Shown here: piece after piece, positions 1 through 6,228 of the stretch
Numbering within the stretch: the stretch's first letter is position 1
How the letters are laid out: the number at the start of each line of letters is the position of its first letter
Assembly: GCA_030637805.1 (NCBI GenBank)
Contig: DAOWFV010000134.1
Location: forward strand, 1-17,764
Length of the DNA: 17,764 nucleotides
Reading direction: 5' to 3'
Source of the DNA: Acidobacteriota bacterium
GTDB taxonomy: Bacteria; Acidobacteriota; Thermoanaerobaculia; Thermoanaerobaculales; Sulfomarinibacteraceae
Program-made: the position numbers and the translations under genes
The notes under the pieces: model-generated
Seen by the model: only the letters and a program-made list of their open reading frames with translations
What the model was told of the DNA's origin: nothing
Databases searched by the model: none

Positions 1-60
1 CTTCGGGGGATCCCTCGACTCGGTCGTCAGACTCCCTCGCTCGGGATGACAGGAATTTTG
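1..60. repeat. Probable dispersed intergenic repeat, cut by the window edge
   Basis: On the minus strand this reads TGTCATCCCGAGCGAGGG, followed by a spacer and then CGAGGGATCC. That word order (TGTCATCCCGAGCGA...GAGGGATC) is one I recognise as a frequent intergenic repeat in many environmental bacterial genomes. The two halves ATCCC and GGGAT can pair only weakly. Only one copy is visible here and its left end is outside the window, so the call rests on recall of the pattern and not on copies seen. Confidence 0.35.
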
Positions 61-158
61 AAAGCGGCTGAGTCATAAGTTTGGAGGCACACCCACCTTT
101 CTCCAGGATCGGCACGTCCTCGAGCGTTTGTGAAAATACGCACGACCATTGAGCCTTC

Positions 159-167
159 TGCTACACT
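159..167 (+). promoter_or_regulatory. Extended -10 promoter for the 174-1082 gene; transcript probably leaderless
   Basis: The sequence TGCTACACT is a TGn extension plus a -10 hexamer matching TATAAT at 4 of 6 positions. No convincing -35 lies at normal spacing, which is usual for extended -10 promoters. A start site 6-7 bases after the hexamer falls at about 173-174, on the A of the ATG at 174. There is no Shine-Dalgarno-like purine run before that ATG, which agrees with a leaderless message. Confidence 0.4.
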
Positions 168-173
168 GCGCGA

Positions 174-1082
174 ATGAGTTGGGAACTGCACCGTGTCGTC
201 ATTGTCGGCGCCGGAATGATGGGGCGCTCGCTCGCTACGCGGATAGCTCAGGAGGGCATCAACGTCTATCTCAAGGAGGTCTCGACCGAGACCGTCCAGG
301 CCTGCAAGCTGGAGCTCGAGCAGTCTCTCGACCACGAGATCGCCCGATTCGGTCTGACCAACTCCGAAAAGAAGGCCATCCTCTCGCGGATCTCCTGGGT
401 GACCCAATTCGACTGCGCTACCGACTGCGATCTGGCCGTCGAAGCCGTCCAGGAGGACTTCGGCCTCAAGCGCCGGACCCTGCGCGAGCTGGACCGCCGG
501 ATGCCCGCGGAACACCCGATCGTGATCAACACCTCGACCCTGTCCATCACCGAGCTGGCTGCCCAGAACACGTGCCCGGAACGCATCGTGGGCATGCACT
601 TCCTGTACCCGGTGACGACAACCCGGGTCGTCGAGGTGGTGCGCGGCCAGCTCACATCGGACGAGATCTACGAAAAGGCGATCGAGTTCGCCCGCCTGCT
701 CGGCAAGGTCCCCATCAAGGTCTTCGAGATGCCCGGCTTCGTCACCACCCGCGTGGTCCTGCCCCTGATCAACGAGGCCATTCACGTGGTTATGGAGGGG
801 GTTGCCGACGCCGCCGAGGTCGATCTCGCTCTCAAGCTGGGTTTCGACTTCCGCTCGGGTCCGCTCGAGTGGGCGGACCGCACCGGCCTCGACCGCGTGC
901 TGAACTGGATGCAGCACATCTACCACGAGAACGGAGAGCCCCGTTTCCGACCGTGTCCGCTGCTCAAGCGGCTGGTCCGCGCCGGCCTGCTCGGCGCGAA
1001 GACGGGTCGCGGCTTCTTCGAGTACGACGCCAACCGCCGGCGGACGGACCGCCTCCCCGACGACAAACCGGGGCTCGCCTGA
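174..1082 (+). CDS. 3-hydroxyacyl-CoA dehydrogenase family protein (3-hydroxybutyryl-CoA dehydrogenase-like)
   Basis: The protein has 302 residues, normal for a single-function enzyme of this family, which oxidises (S)-3-hydroxyacyl-CoA to 3-ketoacyl-CoA with NAD+, or the reverse. A Rossmann GxGxxG lies at residues 12-17 (GAGMMG) near the N-terminus. The C-terminal helical domain starts at about residue 187 with PGFVTTR and ends with the family signature LLGAKTGRGFFEY. By spacing against the human mitochondrial enzyme (Ser137, His158, Glu170, Asn208), the active-site equivalents are Ser121, His142 and Glu154, with no gaps needed. The Asn208 position is Thr192 here, and the usual HFFNP is HFLYP. 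The chemistry or substrate may therefore differ. The start at 174 has no Shine-Dalgarno but follows an extended -10. The gene ends 25 nt before ackA and is probably cotranscribed with it. Family assignment is firm; the exact substrate is unknown. Confidence 0.88.
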   Translation: MSWELHRVVIVGAGMMGRSLATRIAQEGINVYLKEVSTETVQACKLELEQSLDHEIARFGLTNSEKKAILSRISWVTQFDCATDCDLAVEAVQEDFGLKRRTLRELDRRMPAEHPIVINTSTLSITELAAQNTCPERIVGMHFLYPVTTTRVVEVVRGQLTSDEIYEKAIEFARLLGKVPIKVFEMPGFVTTRVVLPLINEAIHVVMEGVADAAEVDLALKLGFDFRSGPLEWADRTGLDRVLNWMQHIYHENGEPRFRPCPLLKRLVRAGLLGAKTGRGFFEYDANRRRTDRLPDDKPGLA

Positions 1083-1107
1083 TCGGCCGCCCCCCTCGGA
1101 GGAGCTC

Positions 1108-2364
1108 GTGAAAATCCTCGTTCTCAACAGCGGATCCTCATCGGTCAAGTTCCAGGTCGTCGAGACCGACCTCGAGCGCATGAACGCCCACCAGGACCTG
1201 ACCCTCGCGGTCGGCCTGGTGGAGAAGATCGGGCTTTCCGACTCGCGCCTGGTGCTCGAGATCGTGGATCGAAAGCCGTATCAGGACTACCGGGAGATCC
1301 TCGAGCACCGCACCGCCATCGAGTGGGTGCTGCGCATCCTCGCTGACCCAGAGCACGGGATCCTCGAGTCGGTCGAGGAAATCGGCGCGGTCGGTCACCG
1401 CATGGTGCACGGCGGCGAGGAGTTCGCCTCCTCGGTGCTCATCGACCCCGAAGTGGTGCAGAAGATCGAGGCCTGCTCGGTCCTCGCCCCCCTCCACAAC
1501 CCTCCCAACCTCCGCGGTTACTACGCCGCCCACGCGGCCCTCCCCGAGGTTCCCCACGTGGCGGTCTTCGACACCGCGTTCCACCAGACCATGCCGGCCC
1601 ACGCCTTTCTCTACGGCATCCCCTTCCAGCTTTATCGCAAGCACCACCTCCGCAAGTACGGCTTTCACGGCACCTCTCACCGATTCGTCGCCTTCCGGGG
1701 ATGCCAGATCCTGGGATGGGAGCGCGAGGAGAAGAAGCTGATCACCATCCACCTCGGTAACGGTTGCTCGCTGGCCGCGATCGACCACGGCCGCAGCATC
1801 GACACGTCGATGGGATTCACGCCGTTGGAGGGCCTCATCATGGGCACCCGGTCGGGGGACATGGATCCGGCGATCATTCCCTGGTTGATGGCCATGGAGG
1901 AGCTGACCCTCCACCAGGTCAACACCATGATGAACAAGCATTCCGGTCTGTACGGGGTTTCGGGGGTCTCCTCGGACATGCGCGAGCTGCTCGAGGCCCG
2001 CGCCGCCGGCAACGCCCGGGCCGATGTGGCCTTCCGCATGTTCTGCTACCGGATCAAGAAGTACCTCGCCGCCTACGCTGCGGCGATGGGCGGAGTCGAC
2101 GCGGTCTTCTTCACCGGCGGCATCGGAGAAAACTCCCCCGACGTCCGCGAAGCCGCGCTGACCGGTCTGGAGTTCATGGGCATCGTCCTGCACAGGGACC
2201 GCAACGCAGCCCTCATCGGCGGTGAGGGAGAGATCTCGACCGACGAGTCAGGTGTGCGGGCAATGGTGGTTCCAACCAATGAGGAGCGGACCATCGCACG
2301 CGACGTGGTGCGGGTGCTCAACGGCATCATGCCGACCTTCGAGCCGCCGGAAACAATAACGTAA
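1108..2364 (+). CDS. ackA: Acetate kinase
   Basis: The protein has 418 residues, slightly longer than the usual ~400. It interconverts acetyl phosphate + ADP and acetate + ATP in the cytoplasm. Seen directly: the N-terminal LNSGSSSVKF phosphate loop (Asn7, Ser10, Ser12), GHRMVHGG (Arg98), APLHNPPN, FDTAFHQTMP (Asp155), YGFHGTSH (His187), HLGNG, MGTRSG (Arg248), FTGGIGEN and PTNEER near the C-terminus. All catalytic residues known from the Methanosarcina enzyme have equivalents. The start is GTG at 1108, preceded by GGAGGAG at 1098-1104. The gene lies 25 nt after a hydroxyacyl-CoA dehydrogenase, and no phosphotransacetylase gene is in the window. Propionate or butyrate kinase is a possible alternative within the superfamily, but the motif match favours acetate kinase. 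The stop codon overlaps the first unit of an AT-rich heptad repeat. Confidence 0.95.
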   Translation: MKILVLNSGSSSVKFQVVETDLERMNAHQDLTLAVGLVEKIGLSDSRLVLEIVDRKPYQDYREILEHRTAIEWVLRILADPEHGILESVEEIGAVGHRMVHGGEEFASSVLIDPEVVQKIEACSVLAPLHNPPNLRGYYAAHAALPEVPHVAVFDTAFHQTMPAHAFLYGIPFQLYRKHHLRKYGFHGTSHRFVAFRGCQILGWEREEKKLITIHLGNGCSLAAIDHGRSIDTSMGFTPLEGLIMGTRSGDMDPAIIPWLMAMEELTLHQVNTMMNKHSGLYGVSGVSSDMRELLEARAAGNARADVAFRMFCYRIKKYLAAYAAAMGGVDAVFFTGGIGENSPDVREAALTGLEFMGIVLHRDRNAALIGGEGEISTDESGVRAMVVPTNEERTIARDVVRVLNGIMPTFEPPETIT

Positions 2365-2395
2365 TTTTGAATTCTTAATTCTTAATTCTCAATTA
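2363..2395 (+). repeat. AT-rich 7-bp tandem repeat at the ackA stop codon
   Basis: Four successive heptamers (AATTTTG, AATTCTT, AATTCTT, AATTCTC) and a partial fifth begin inside the ackA stop codon at 2362-2364. The base composition is sharply different from the GC-rich genes on either side. The tract reads in the sense direction of ackA. Confidence 0.85.
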
Positions 2396-2507
2396 TTTAC
2401 GTTCTGCAAATATCTTGACGCCCGGTTCTATTCGGCGGTGTCCGATCTTCGGCCAGTCGCAGCGCTTCGCTCGAAATTCAAAATTGAGAATTGAGAATTG
2501 AGAATTC
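2369..2507. terminator. 26-bp AT-rich inverted repeat in the convergent ackA/pgsA junction; possible two-way terminator
   Basis: Bases 2369-2394 pair with 2482-2507 over 26 positions. On the plus strand the only two non-Watson-Crick pairs are U-G wobbles, so the ackA transcript could form an unbroken stem. The loop is 87 nt. The arms are the two heptad tracts of this junction. No GC hairpin with a U-run is present in the gap, so this structure is the only terminator candidate for both genes. The long loop makes the function uncertain. Confidence 0.35.
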
Positions 2508-2514
2508 CGAGTTA
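2473..2514 (-). repeat. AT-rich 7-bp tandem repeat at the pgsA stop codon
   Basis: Read on the minus strand, the pgsA stop TAA opens a run of heptamers: TAACTCG, GAATTCT, CAATTCT, CAATTCT, CAATTTT, GAATTTC. The unit is the same family (AATTCTC, AATTTTG) as the tract at the ackA stop. Each of the two convergent genes is therefore followed by this repeat in its own sense direction. Confidence 0.85.
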
Positions 2515-3165
2515 CTCGTCCTCAGCGTGCTCCGCTTCCAGCTCGCGAGCTGCTCTTGCTTCGTCGACGAACCGGCTCACCCGATAGCTGTAGTTGAAGG
2601 CCGACAGGATGACCAGGATGAAGGAGATGTAGAAACACGACGTGGGGACCAGCGTCGGGATCTCGATGACGTTCGCCAGCAGCACGATCGAGACCGTCAC
2701 GACCTGGGCGAAGGTCGTGGCCCTGCCCAGCACCGAAGGCGGAAACTCTCGCAGCCCCTCCACCAGGTAGAGCACACCCGCGACCAGCATGATCACGAAG
2801 TCCCGGAAAAGCGCGAGGATCGTCAGCCAGAGTGGTATCACCACCTCCTGGCCCTGGGGGATCGTGAGCACGATCAAGGCCACGGTGATCAGCATCTTGT
2901 CGGCGATGGGGTCGAGGTAGGCGCCGATCAACGATTGCATGTCCATGCGCCGGGCCAGGTAGCCGTCGAGAGCGTCTGAAAAACCGGCGAGGATGAAGAT
3001 CCACAGGGCGAACTGGAAGTTCTTGTTGCTTACCGCGAGCACGAAGAACGGGACCATGCCCATACGCAGCAGGGTGATGAAGTTGGGCACGGTCAGCGGA
3101 CGCAGCTTCTCCTCGACCTTGGAGCGGATCTTCTCCCGAACCTCCCCTTTTATTTTAGCCCGCAA
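2512..3165 (-). CDS. pgsA: CDP-alcohol phosphatidyltransferase, probably phosphatidylglycerophosphate synthase
   Basis: The protein has 217 residues and is an integral membrane enzyme that moves a phosphatidyl group from CDP-diacylglycerol to an alcohol. The product is most likely phosphatidylglycerol phosphate. The full family signature D-x2-D-G-x2-A-R-x8-G-x3-D-x3-D is present (Asp64, Asp67, Gly68, Ala71, Arg72, Gly81, Asp85, Asp89), as are the N-terminal VPNFITLLR motif and several hydrophobic segments. A CDP-OH-P-type cardiolipin synthase is the main alternative. The start is TTG at 3165: an in-frame TGA lies two codons upstream, so it is the most upstream start possible, and GGAAGGTGG precedes it. 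A GTG at residue 27 (giving M-PNFITLLR) is a possible later start that would match the usual family N-terminus. The 26 residues before it are charged and helix-like. The start region lies inside the left arm of a long palindrome. Confidence 0.85.
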   Translation of the reverse strand: MRAKIKGEVREKIRSKVEEKLRPLTVPNFITLLRMGMVPFFVLAVSNKNFQFALWIFILAGFSDALDGYLARRMDMQSLIGAYLDPIADKMLITVALIVLTIPQGQEVVIPLWLTILALFRDFVIMLVAGVLYLVEGLREFPPSVLGRATTFAQVVTVSIVLLANVIEIPTLVPTSCFYISFILVILSAFNYSYRVSRFVDEARAARELEAEHAEDE

Positions 3166-3336
3166 ATCTCACCACCTTCCTGCTGCGGCCGACGATGCAC
3201 CGCACCCAGCTTCGTTTTCTCGCCTCGGGGTGCTCGACGTACTTTCGAGTACGCCTCCGCGCCCCTCGGGTCGAAAACACCACTGGGTACGGCACCTCGC
3301 CGCCCTCGCGACGGAACCTGGTGAGATATGCGGGCT
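3157..3336. repeat. 180-bp imperfect palindrome between coaX and pgsA (MITE-like or structured RNA)
   Basis: The outer arms start AGCCCGCAAATCTCACCA at 3157 and, read from 3336 on the minus strand, AGCCCGCATATCTCACCA: 17 of 18 bases are identical and similarity continues through TTCC. Inside are a second stem (3197-3210 with 3283-3295 and flanks), GTTTTC/GAAAAC (3214-3219 with 3273-3278), GGGG/CCCC, and a terminal CGTACT-TTCG-AGTACG hairpin at 3238-3253. In the second stem, four C/A mismatches on the plus strand become G-U wobbles on the minus strand, which favours an RNA made on the minus strand, the direction of coaX and pgsA. One pair in the inner stem favours the opposite strand. No clear target-site duplication is visible. 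Confidence 0.7.
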
Positions 3337-3341
3337 GGCCT

Positions 3342-4124
3342 TCACCTCGCCTCCTCACGATTGAGGCGCCACAGCAGCCGCAGCCCCTGCAGCGTGAGAT
3401 CCGGTTCGACGTGTTGGATCAGGTCCGAGTGGGGGGCGAAGGCCCCGGCGAGGCCGCCCGTCGCGACCACCGTCGCCTCACCCAGCTCGTCGAGGATACG
3501 CCGAGTGACCCCCTCGATCAGCCCGAGGTAACCGTAGAAGAGGCCCGACTGAATGCTGTCCACCGTGCCCTTGCCGATGACCCGAGGCGGCGGCGCCATG
3601 GCCACCTGCGGCAGCTTGGCGGTCTTCGAGGACAGGGCGTCGGCGGTGACCCCCGGTCCAGGCGCGATCGCACCTCCCAGGTACTCGCCGGCCGCGGACA
3701 CGACCTCCCAGGTCACTGCCGTACCGAAGTCCACCACCACGCAGGGGCCACCGTGCTCGGCGTAGGCCGCCACCGCGTCACAGAGCCGGTCGGCGCCGAG
3801 CTCCTGGGGCGCGTCCACTCGAAGGGGCATCCCCGTCCGGATTCCCGGCTCGACGAAGAACGGCGCCCGGTCGAGGTACCGCTGCACGCCGTCTCTGAGC
3901 CGCGGGTCCATTGGAGGCACAACCGAGGCGACCGCGACCGCGGCCAGATCCGCCGGCTCGACCCCCTCCCAATGCAGCAGCTGGCTGAGCCACAAGCCCA
4001 CCTCGTCGGCGGTGCGCTCGGCGTGGGTCGTCAGCCGCCATCGGGTGCGCAGCTCGTCGCCCGCAAAGAGCCCGACCACGGTGTTGGTGTTGCCAACGTC
4101 CAGGGCTAGCAGTAGTTCGTCCAT
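3342..4124 (-). CDS. coaX: Type III pantothenate kinase
   Basis: The protein has 260 residues, the usual length for CoaX. It phosphorylates pantothenate with ATP, the first step of coenzyme A synthesis. Motifs in order: DVGNTNTVVGLF at 9-20 (phosphate-binding loop of the ASKHA fold), ELGADRLCDA at 108-116 with the catalytic base Asp112, VVDFGTAVTWE at 130-140, GGAIAPGPG at 150-158, GLFYGYLGLIEG near 194-205 and ATGGLAG at 221-227. The start is ATG at 4124, because GGAGG lies 5 nt upstream of it and family homology begins here. The open frame continues upstream to 4358, but that stretch only translates repeat DNA. It is followed by a palindromic gap and then pgsA in the same direction, which may be one transcript. 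birA, a frequent neighbour of coaX, is absent. Confidence 0.93.
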   Translation of the reverse strand: MDELLLALDVGNTNTVVGLFAGDELRTRWRLTTHAERTADEVGLWLSQLLHWEGVEPADLAAVAVASVVPPMDPRLRDGVQRYLDRAPFFVEPGIRTGMPLRVDAPQELGADRLCDAVAAYAEHGGPCVVVDFGTAVTWEVVSAAGEYLGGAIAPGPGVTADALSSKTAKLPQVAMAPPPRVIGKGTVDSIQSGLFYGYLGLIEGVTRRILDELGEATVVATGGLAGAFAPHSDLIQHVEPDLTLQGLRLLWRLNREEAR

Positions 4125-4210
4125 CCTCGCCTCCAACCGAGAGCAGCACGGTACATTTCCCCGAGCGGGCTGTCTACTGTTGCGCGTTGACCGGAGGCGT
4201 ACAGTCCGGG

Positions 4211-4245
4211 AGTTTTGAGTTTTTAGTTTTGAGTTTTGAGTTAAG
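4211..4245. repeat. AT-rich 7-bp tandem repeat, AGTTTTG family
   Basis: The tract consists of AGTTTTG, AGTTTTT, AGTTTTG, AGTTTTG, AGTTAAG. It is nearly the same set of units in a shuffled order as the tract at 7757-7791, which shows that the family is dispersed. This is the only tract of the set that lies well away from any gene 3' end: it sits 87 nt upstream of coaX and 212 nt upstream of the peptidase gene. Confidence 0.85.
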
Positions 4246-4284
4246 AACAGGGCGCGCTGCAATCGGAAGCGCCTTTCTGGACAC

Positions 4285-4308
4285 CGGGCTCGGGCACGGG
4301 CTCGGGCT
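4285..4308 (+). repeat. 6-bp tandem repeat CGGGCT x4
   Basis: Four consecutive hexamers are present: CGGGCT, CGGGCA, CGGGCT, CGGGCT, followed by a degraded fifth (CGGCAA). This is a short GC-rich microsatellite in the divergent promoter region, 40 nt after the heptad tract. Confidence 0.7.
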
Positions 4309-4457
4309 CGGCAAGGGGCACACGCCCGAACCATCCGGGCTCTGGATCGTAGTATCATCTGCGCGCGTTGCCGGTCGCGATCTCAGAATCGTGCCGCAAC
4401 GCCGTATCTGATGAAGTCACGACCCGAGACGAAAACAACGATGGAAGGAGTGAACAG

Positions 4458-6227
4458 ATGAGCCTTCGGCGACGATCGATCACCGCCGGGCTGGTGATGA
4501 TGGTGCTGCTGTGCGGCCTCACCGTCATAGCCCAGGAAGCCAAGGTGCCGGTCCGGGAAACGACCCTGGAAAACGGGATGAAGCTGTTGATGGTGGAGCG
4601 GCACGAGAGCCCTACCGTGGCGGCGGGATGGGTGGCCCACGTTGGATCCGTCAACGAGGAAGTCGGAGTCACCGGCATCGCCCACCTCTTCGAGCACATG
4701 ATGTTCAAGGGCAGCCGGACCATCGCCACTACCGATTACCCGGCGGAGGCGGAGATCATGGCCCGCCTCGACGCCATCCGCACCGAGATGGATGTCGAGT
4801 ACGCCGCCATGCGCGAGGCCAAGCGCCGCGGTGAGATCACCGGCAGCATCTACCTGCCGGAGAATCAGACCCCGGGGTTGGCCGAGCTTCGCGAGAAGAT
4901 GAAAAAGCTCCAGGAGGAGCAGAAGGAGCTCACGGTCAACAACGAGTTCGAGCAGGTCTACACCGAGGCCGGCGCATCGGGGATGAACGCGGGTACGATG
5001 GAGGACGGCACTTTCTATTTCGTCACCGTTCCCGCGAACAAGCTCGAGCTGTGGTTCTGGATGGAGTCGGAGCGGCTGCTCAACCCCGTCTTCCGCGAGT
5101 TCTACACCGAGCGCGACGTGGTGCGCGAGGAGCGGCGCATGCGGGTCGAGTCGGACCCGACCCAGAAGTACTGGGAGCAGTTCGATTTCATGTTCTGGGG
5201 CTCGCTCCCCTACCACCACCCGGTCGTCGGCTGGCCCTCCGACGTCGAGTCGATCAGCCGGCCCGCGGCCGACAGGTTTTTTGCCACCTACTACGCGCCC
5301 AACAACATCACCGCGGTGCTGGTCGGCGACTTCGACCCGGATGAGGCCCTGGCACTGGCGAAGAAGTACTTCGGACGCATTCCTCGCGGCACCACCGAGC
5401 CACCGGATGTTGTCACTGAGGAGATCGCGCAGCTTCAGGAGCGCAGGATGCGGGCCGAGGCCGACACCAACCCGTCGGTACACATCCGCTGGCACGCTGT
5501 GCCCTTCATTCACAAGGACGCCTACGCCCTTGACGTGTTGGACTTGGTGCTCAACGGTCGCACCGGCAGGCTCTACAAGTCGCTCGTCGAGGCGGAGAGG
5601 CTGGCCACCGGTGAGCCGTACTCTACTTTCAGTCCCCAGAAGTACGGCGGCTCCCTGGAGGTCGGGGCCGAGCTCGCCGACGGCATCAGTCACCAAGAGG
5701 TGGAGGATTCCTTGCTGGCCGAGATCGAGTTATTGAAGACCGAGCCGGTGTCCGAGCGCGAGCTGCAGAAGGTGAAGAACCAGAGCCTGGCGGACTCCTT
5801 CCGCCGCCTGCAGTCCAACTTCTTCCTGCTCTTCCAGCTGCTAATGTACGACGCCTTCGGCGACTGGCAGTACCTCAACGTCTCCCCAGCGCTGATCGAG
5901 GCGGTGACCCCGGAAGACGTCCAGCGTGTCGCCCAGACCTATCTCACCGACGCCGGCAGAAACGTCCTCTGGTTTTCCCGGAAGGGAGGAACCGCGGAGG
6001 ATCCCGAGCTCGCGGCCCTCTCGGGCCAGGCCAAGGCCATGGCCAAACAGGGGCTGGCGCAAATCAACCAGATCGACGACCCCGCCGAGCTCGAGCAGGG
6101 CCTGCAGCAAATGAAGGCCATGAAGGGCGAGGCGCCGCCCGAGTTTCAGCCGGCGATCGACCTCATGATCACGAGGGCCACCGAACGCCTCGAGATGCTC
6201 CAGGCGGCGGCCGGAGAGGAGGAGTGA
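4458..6227 (+). CDS. Secreted M16 family zinc metallopeptidase, catalytic subunit
   Basis: The protein has 589 residues. An N-terminal signal peptide (RRR, then a hydrophobic core to about residue 24, cleavage probably after TVIA) sends it to the periplasm. The inverted zinc motif HxxEH is at 76-80 (HLFEH) in GIAHLFEHMMFKG; the third ligand is probably Glu224 or Glu225 in VVREERR. Relative to the canonical spacing of about 76 residues there is an insertion of roughly 68 residues. It is charged and heptad-like (residues 98-165, with KMKKLQEEQKEL) and is probably a coiled coil or helical arm. The C-terminal M16 domain is marked by LNGRTGRLYKSLVE. The start at 4458 has AAGGAG 7 nt upstream. One nucleotide separates it from the next gene, whose product lacks the zinc motif, so the two probably form a heterodimer. 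The substrate is unknown, perhaps peptides or signal peptides. Confidence 0.9.
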   Translation: MSLRRRSITAGLVMMVLLCGLTVIAQEAKVPVRETTLENGMKLLMVERHESPTVAAGWVAHVGSVNEEVGVTGIAHLFEHMMFKGSRTIATTDYPAEAEIMARLDAIRTEMDVEYAAMREAKRRGEITGSIYLPENQTPGLAELREKMKKLQEEQKELTVNNEFEQVYTEAGASGMNAGTMEDGTFYFVTVPANKLELWFWMESERLLNPVFREFYTERDVVREERRMRVESDPTQKYWEQFDFMFWGSLPYHHPVVGWPSDVESISRPAADRFFATYYAPNNITAVLVGDFDPDEALALAKKYFGRIPRGTTEPPDVVTEEIAQLQERRMRAEADTNPSVHIRWHAVPFIHKDAYALDVLDLVLNGRTGRLYKSLVEAERLATGEPYSTFSPQKYGGSLEVGAELADGISHQEVEDSLLAEIELLKTEPVSERELQKVKNQSLADSFRRLQSNFFLLFQLLMYDAFGDWQYLNVSPALIEAVTPEDVQRVAQTYLTDAGRNVLWFSRKGGTAEDPELAALSGQAKAMAKQGLAQINQIDDPAELEQGLQQMKAMKGEAPPEFQPAIDLMITRATERLEMLQAAAGEEE

Positions 6228-6228
6228 C

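Larger units (their letters stand above)
4125..4457. other. Divergent gene-free region between coaX and the M16 peptidase genes
   Basis: This 333-nt gap must hold promoters for both directions. It contains the coaX Shine-Dalgarno, an AT-rich heptad tract at 4211-4245 and four CGGGCT-type hexamers at 4285-4308. A TATCAT at 4353-4358 could be a -10 for the plus-strand genes (start site near 4365), but no good -35 lies 16-18 nt upstream of it. I see no convincing ORF or RNA gene here. Confidence 0.5.

Noticed and set aside
27..1181. Long minus-strand ORF opposite the dehydrogenase gene (and similar antisense ORFs opposite ackA, M16, sucCD and addAB)
   Set aside because: High GC content leaves long open antisense frames. 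None shows family motifs, and the opposite strand in each case has a clear protein family.
3155..3358. 67-codon minus-strand ORF between coaX and pgsA
   Set aside because: It runs through the whole 180-bp palindrome, its third codon positions lack the strong G/C bias of neighbouring genes, it overlaps both flanking genes and its product is an unrecognisable Arg-rich peptide. The palindrome explains the DNA better.
4125..4358. Upstream extension of coaX by 78 codons
   Set aside because: The extra residues translate the AT-rich heptads (QNSKLKTQNS) and GC hexamers (ARARARA). A strong Shine-Dalgarno and the family N-terminus place the start at 4124.
4368..4457. Upstream extension of the first M16 gene by 30 codons
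   Set aside because: It would bury the signal peptide behind a charged stretch. The ATG at 4458 has AAGGAG at the right distance and begins a normal signal sequence.
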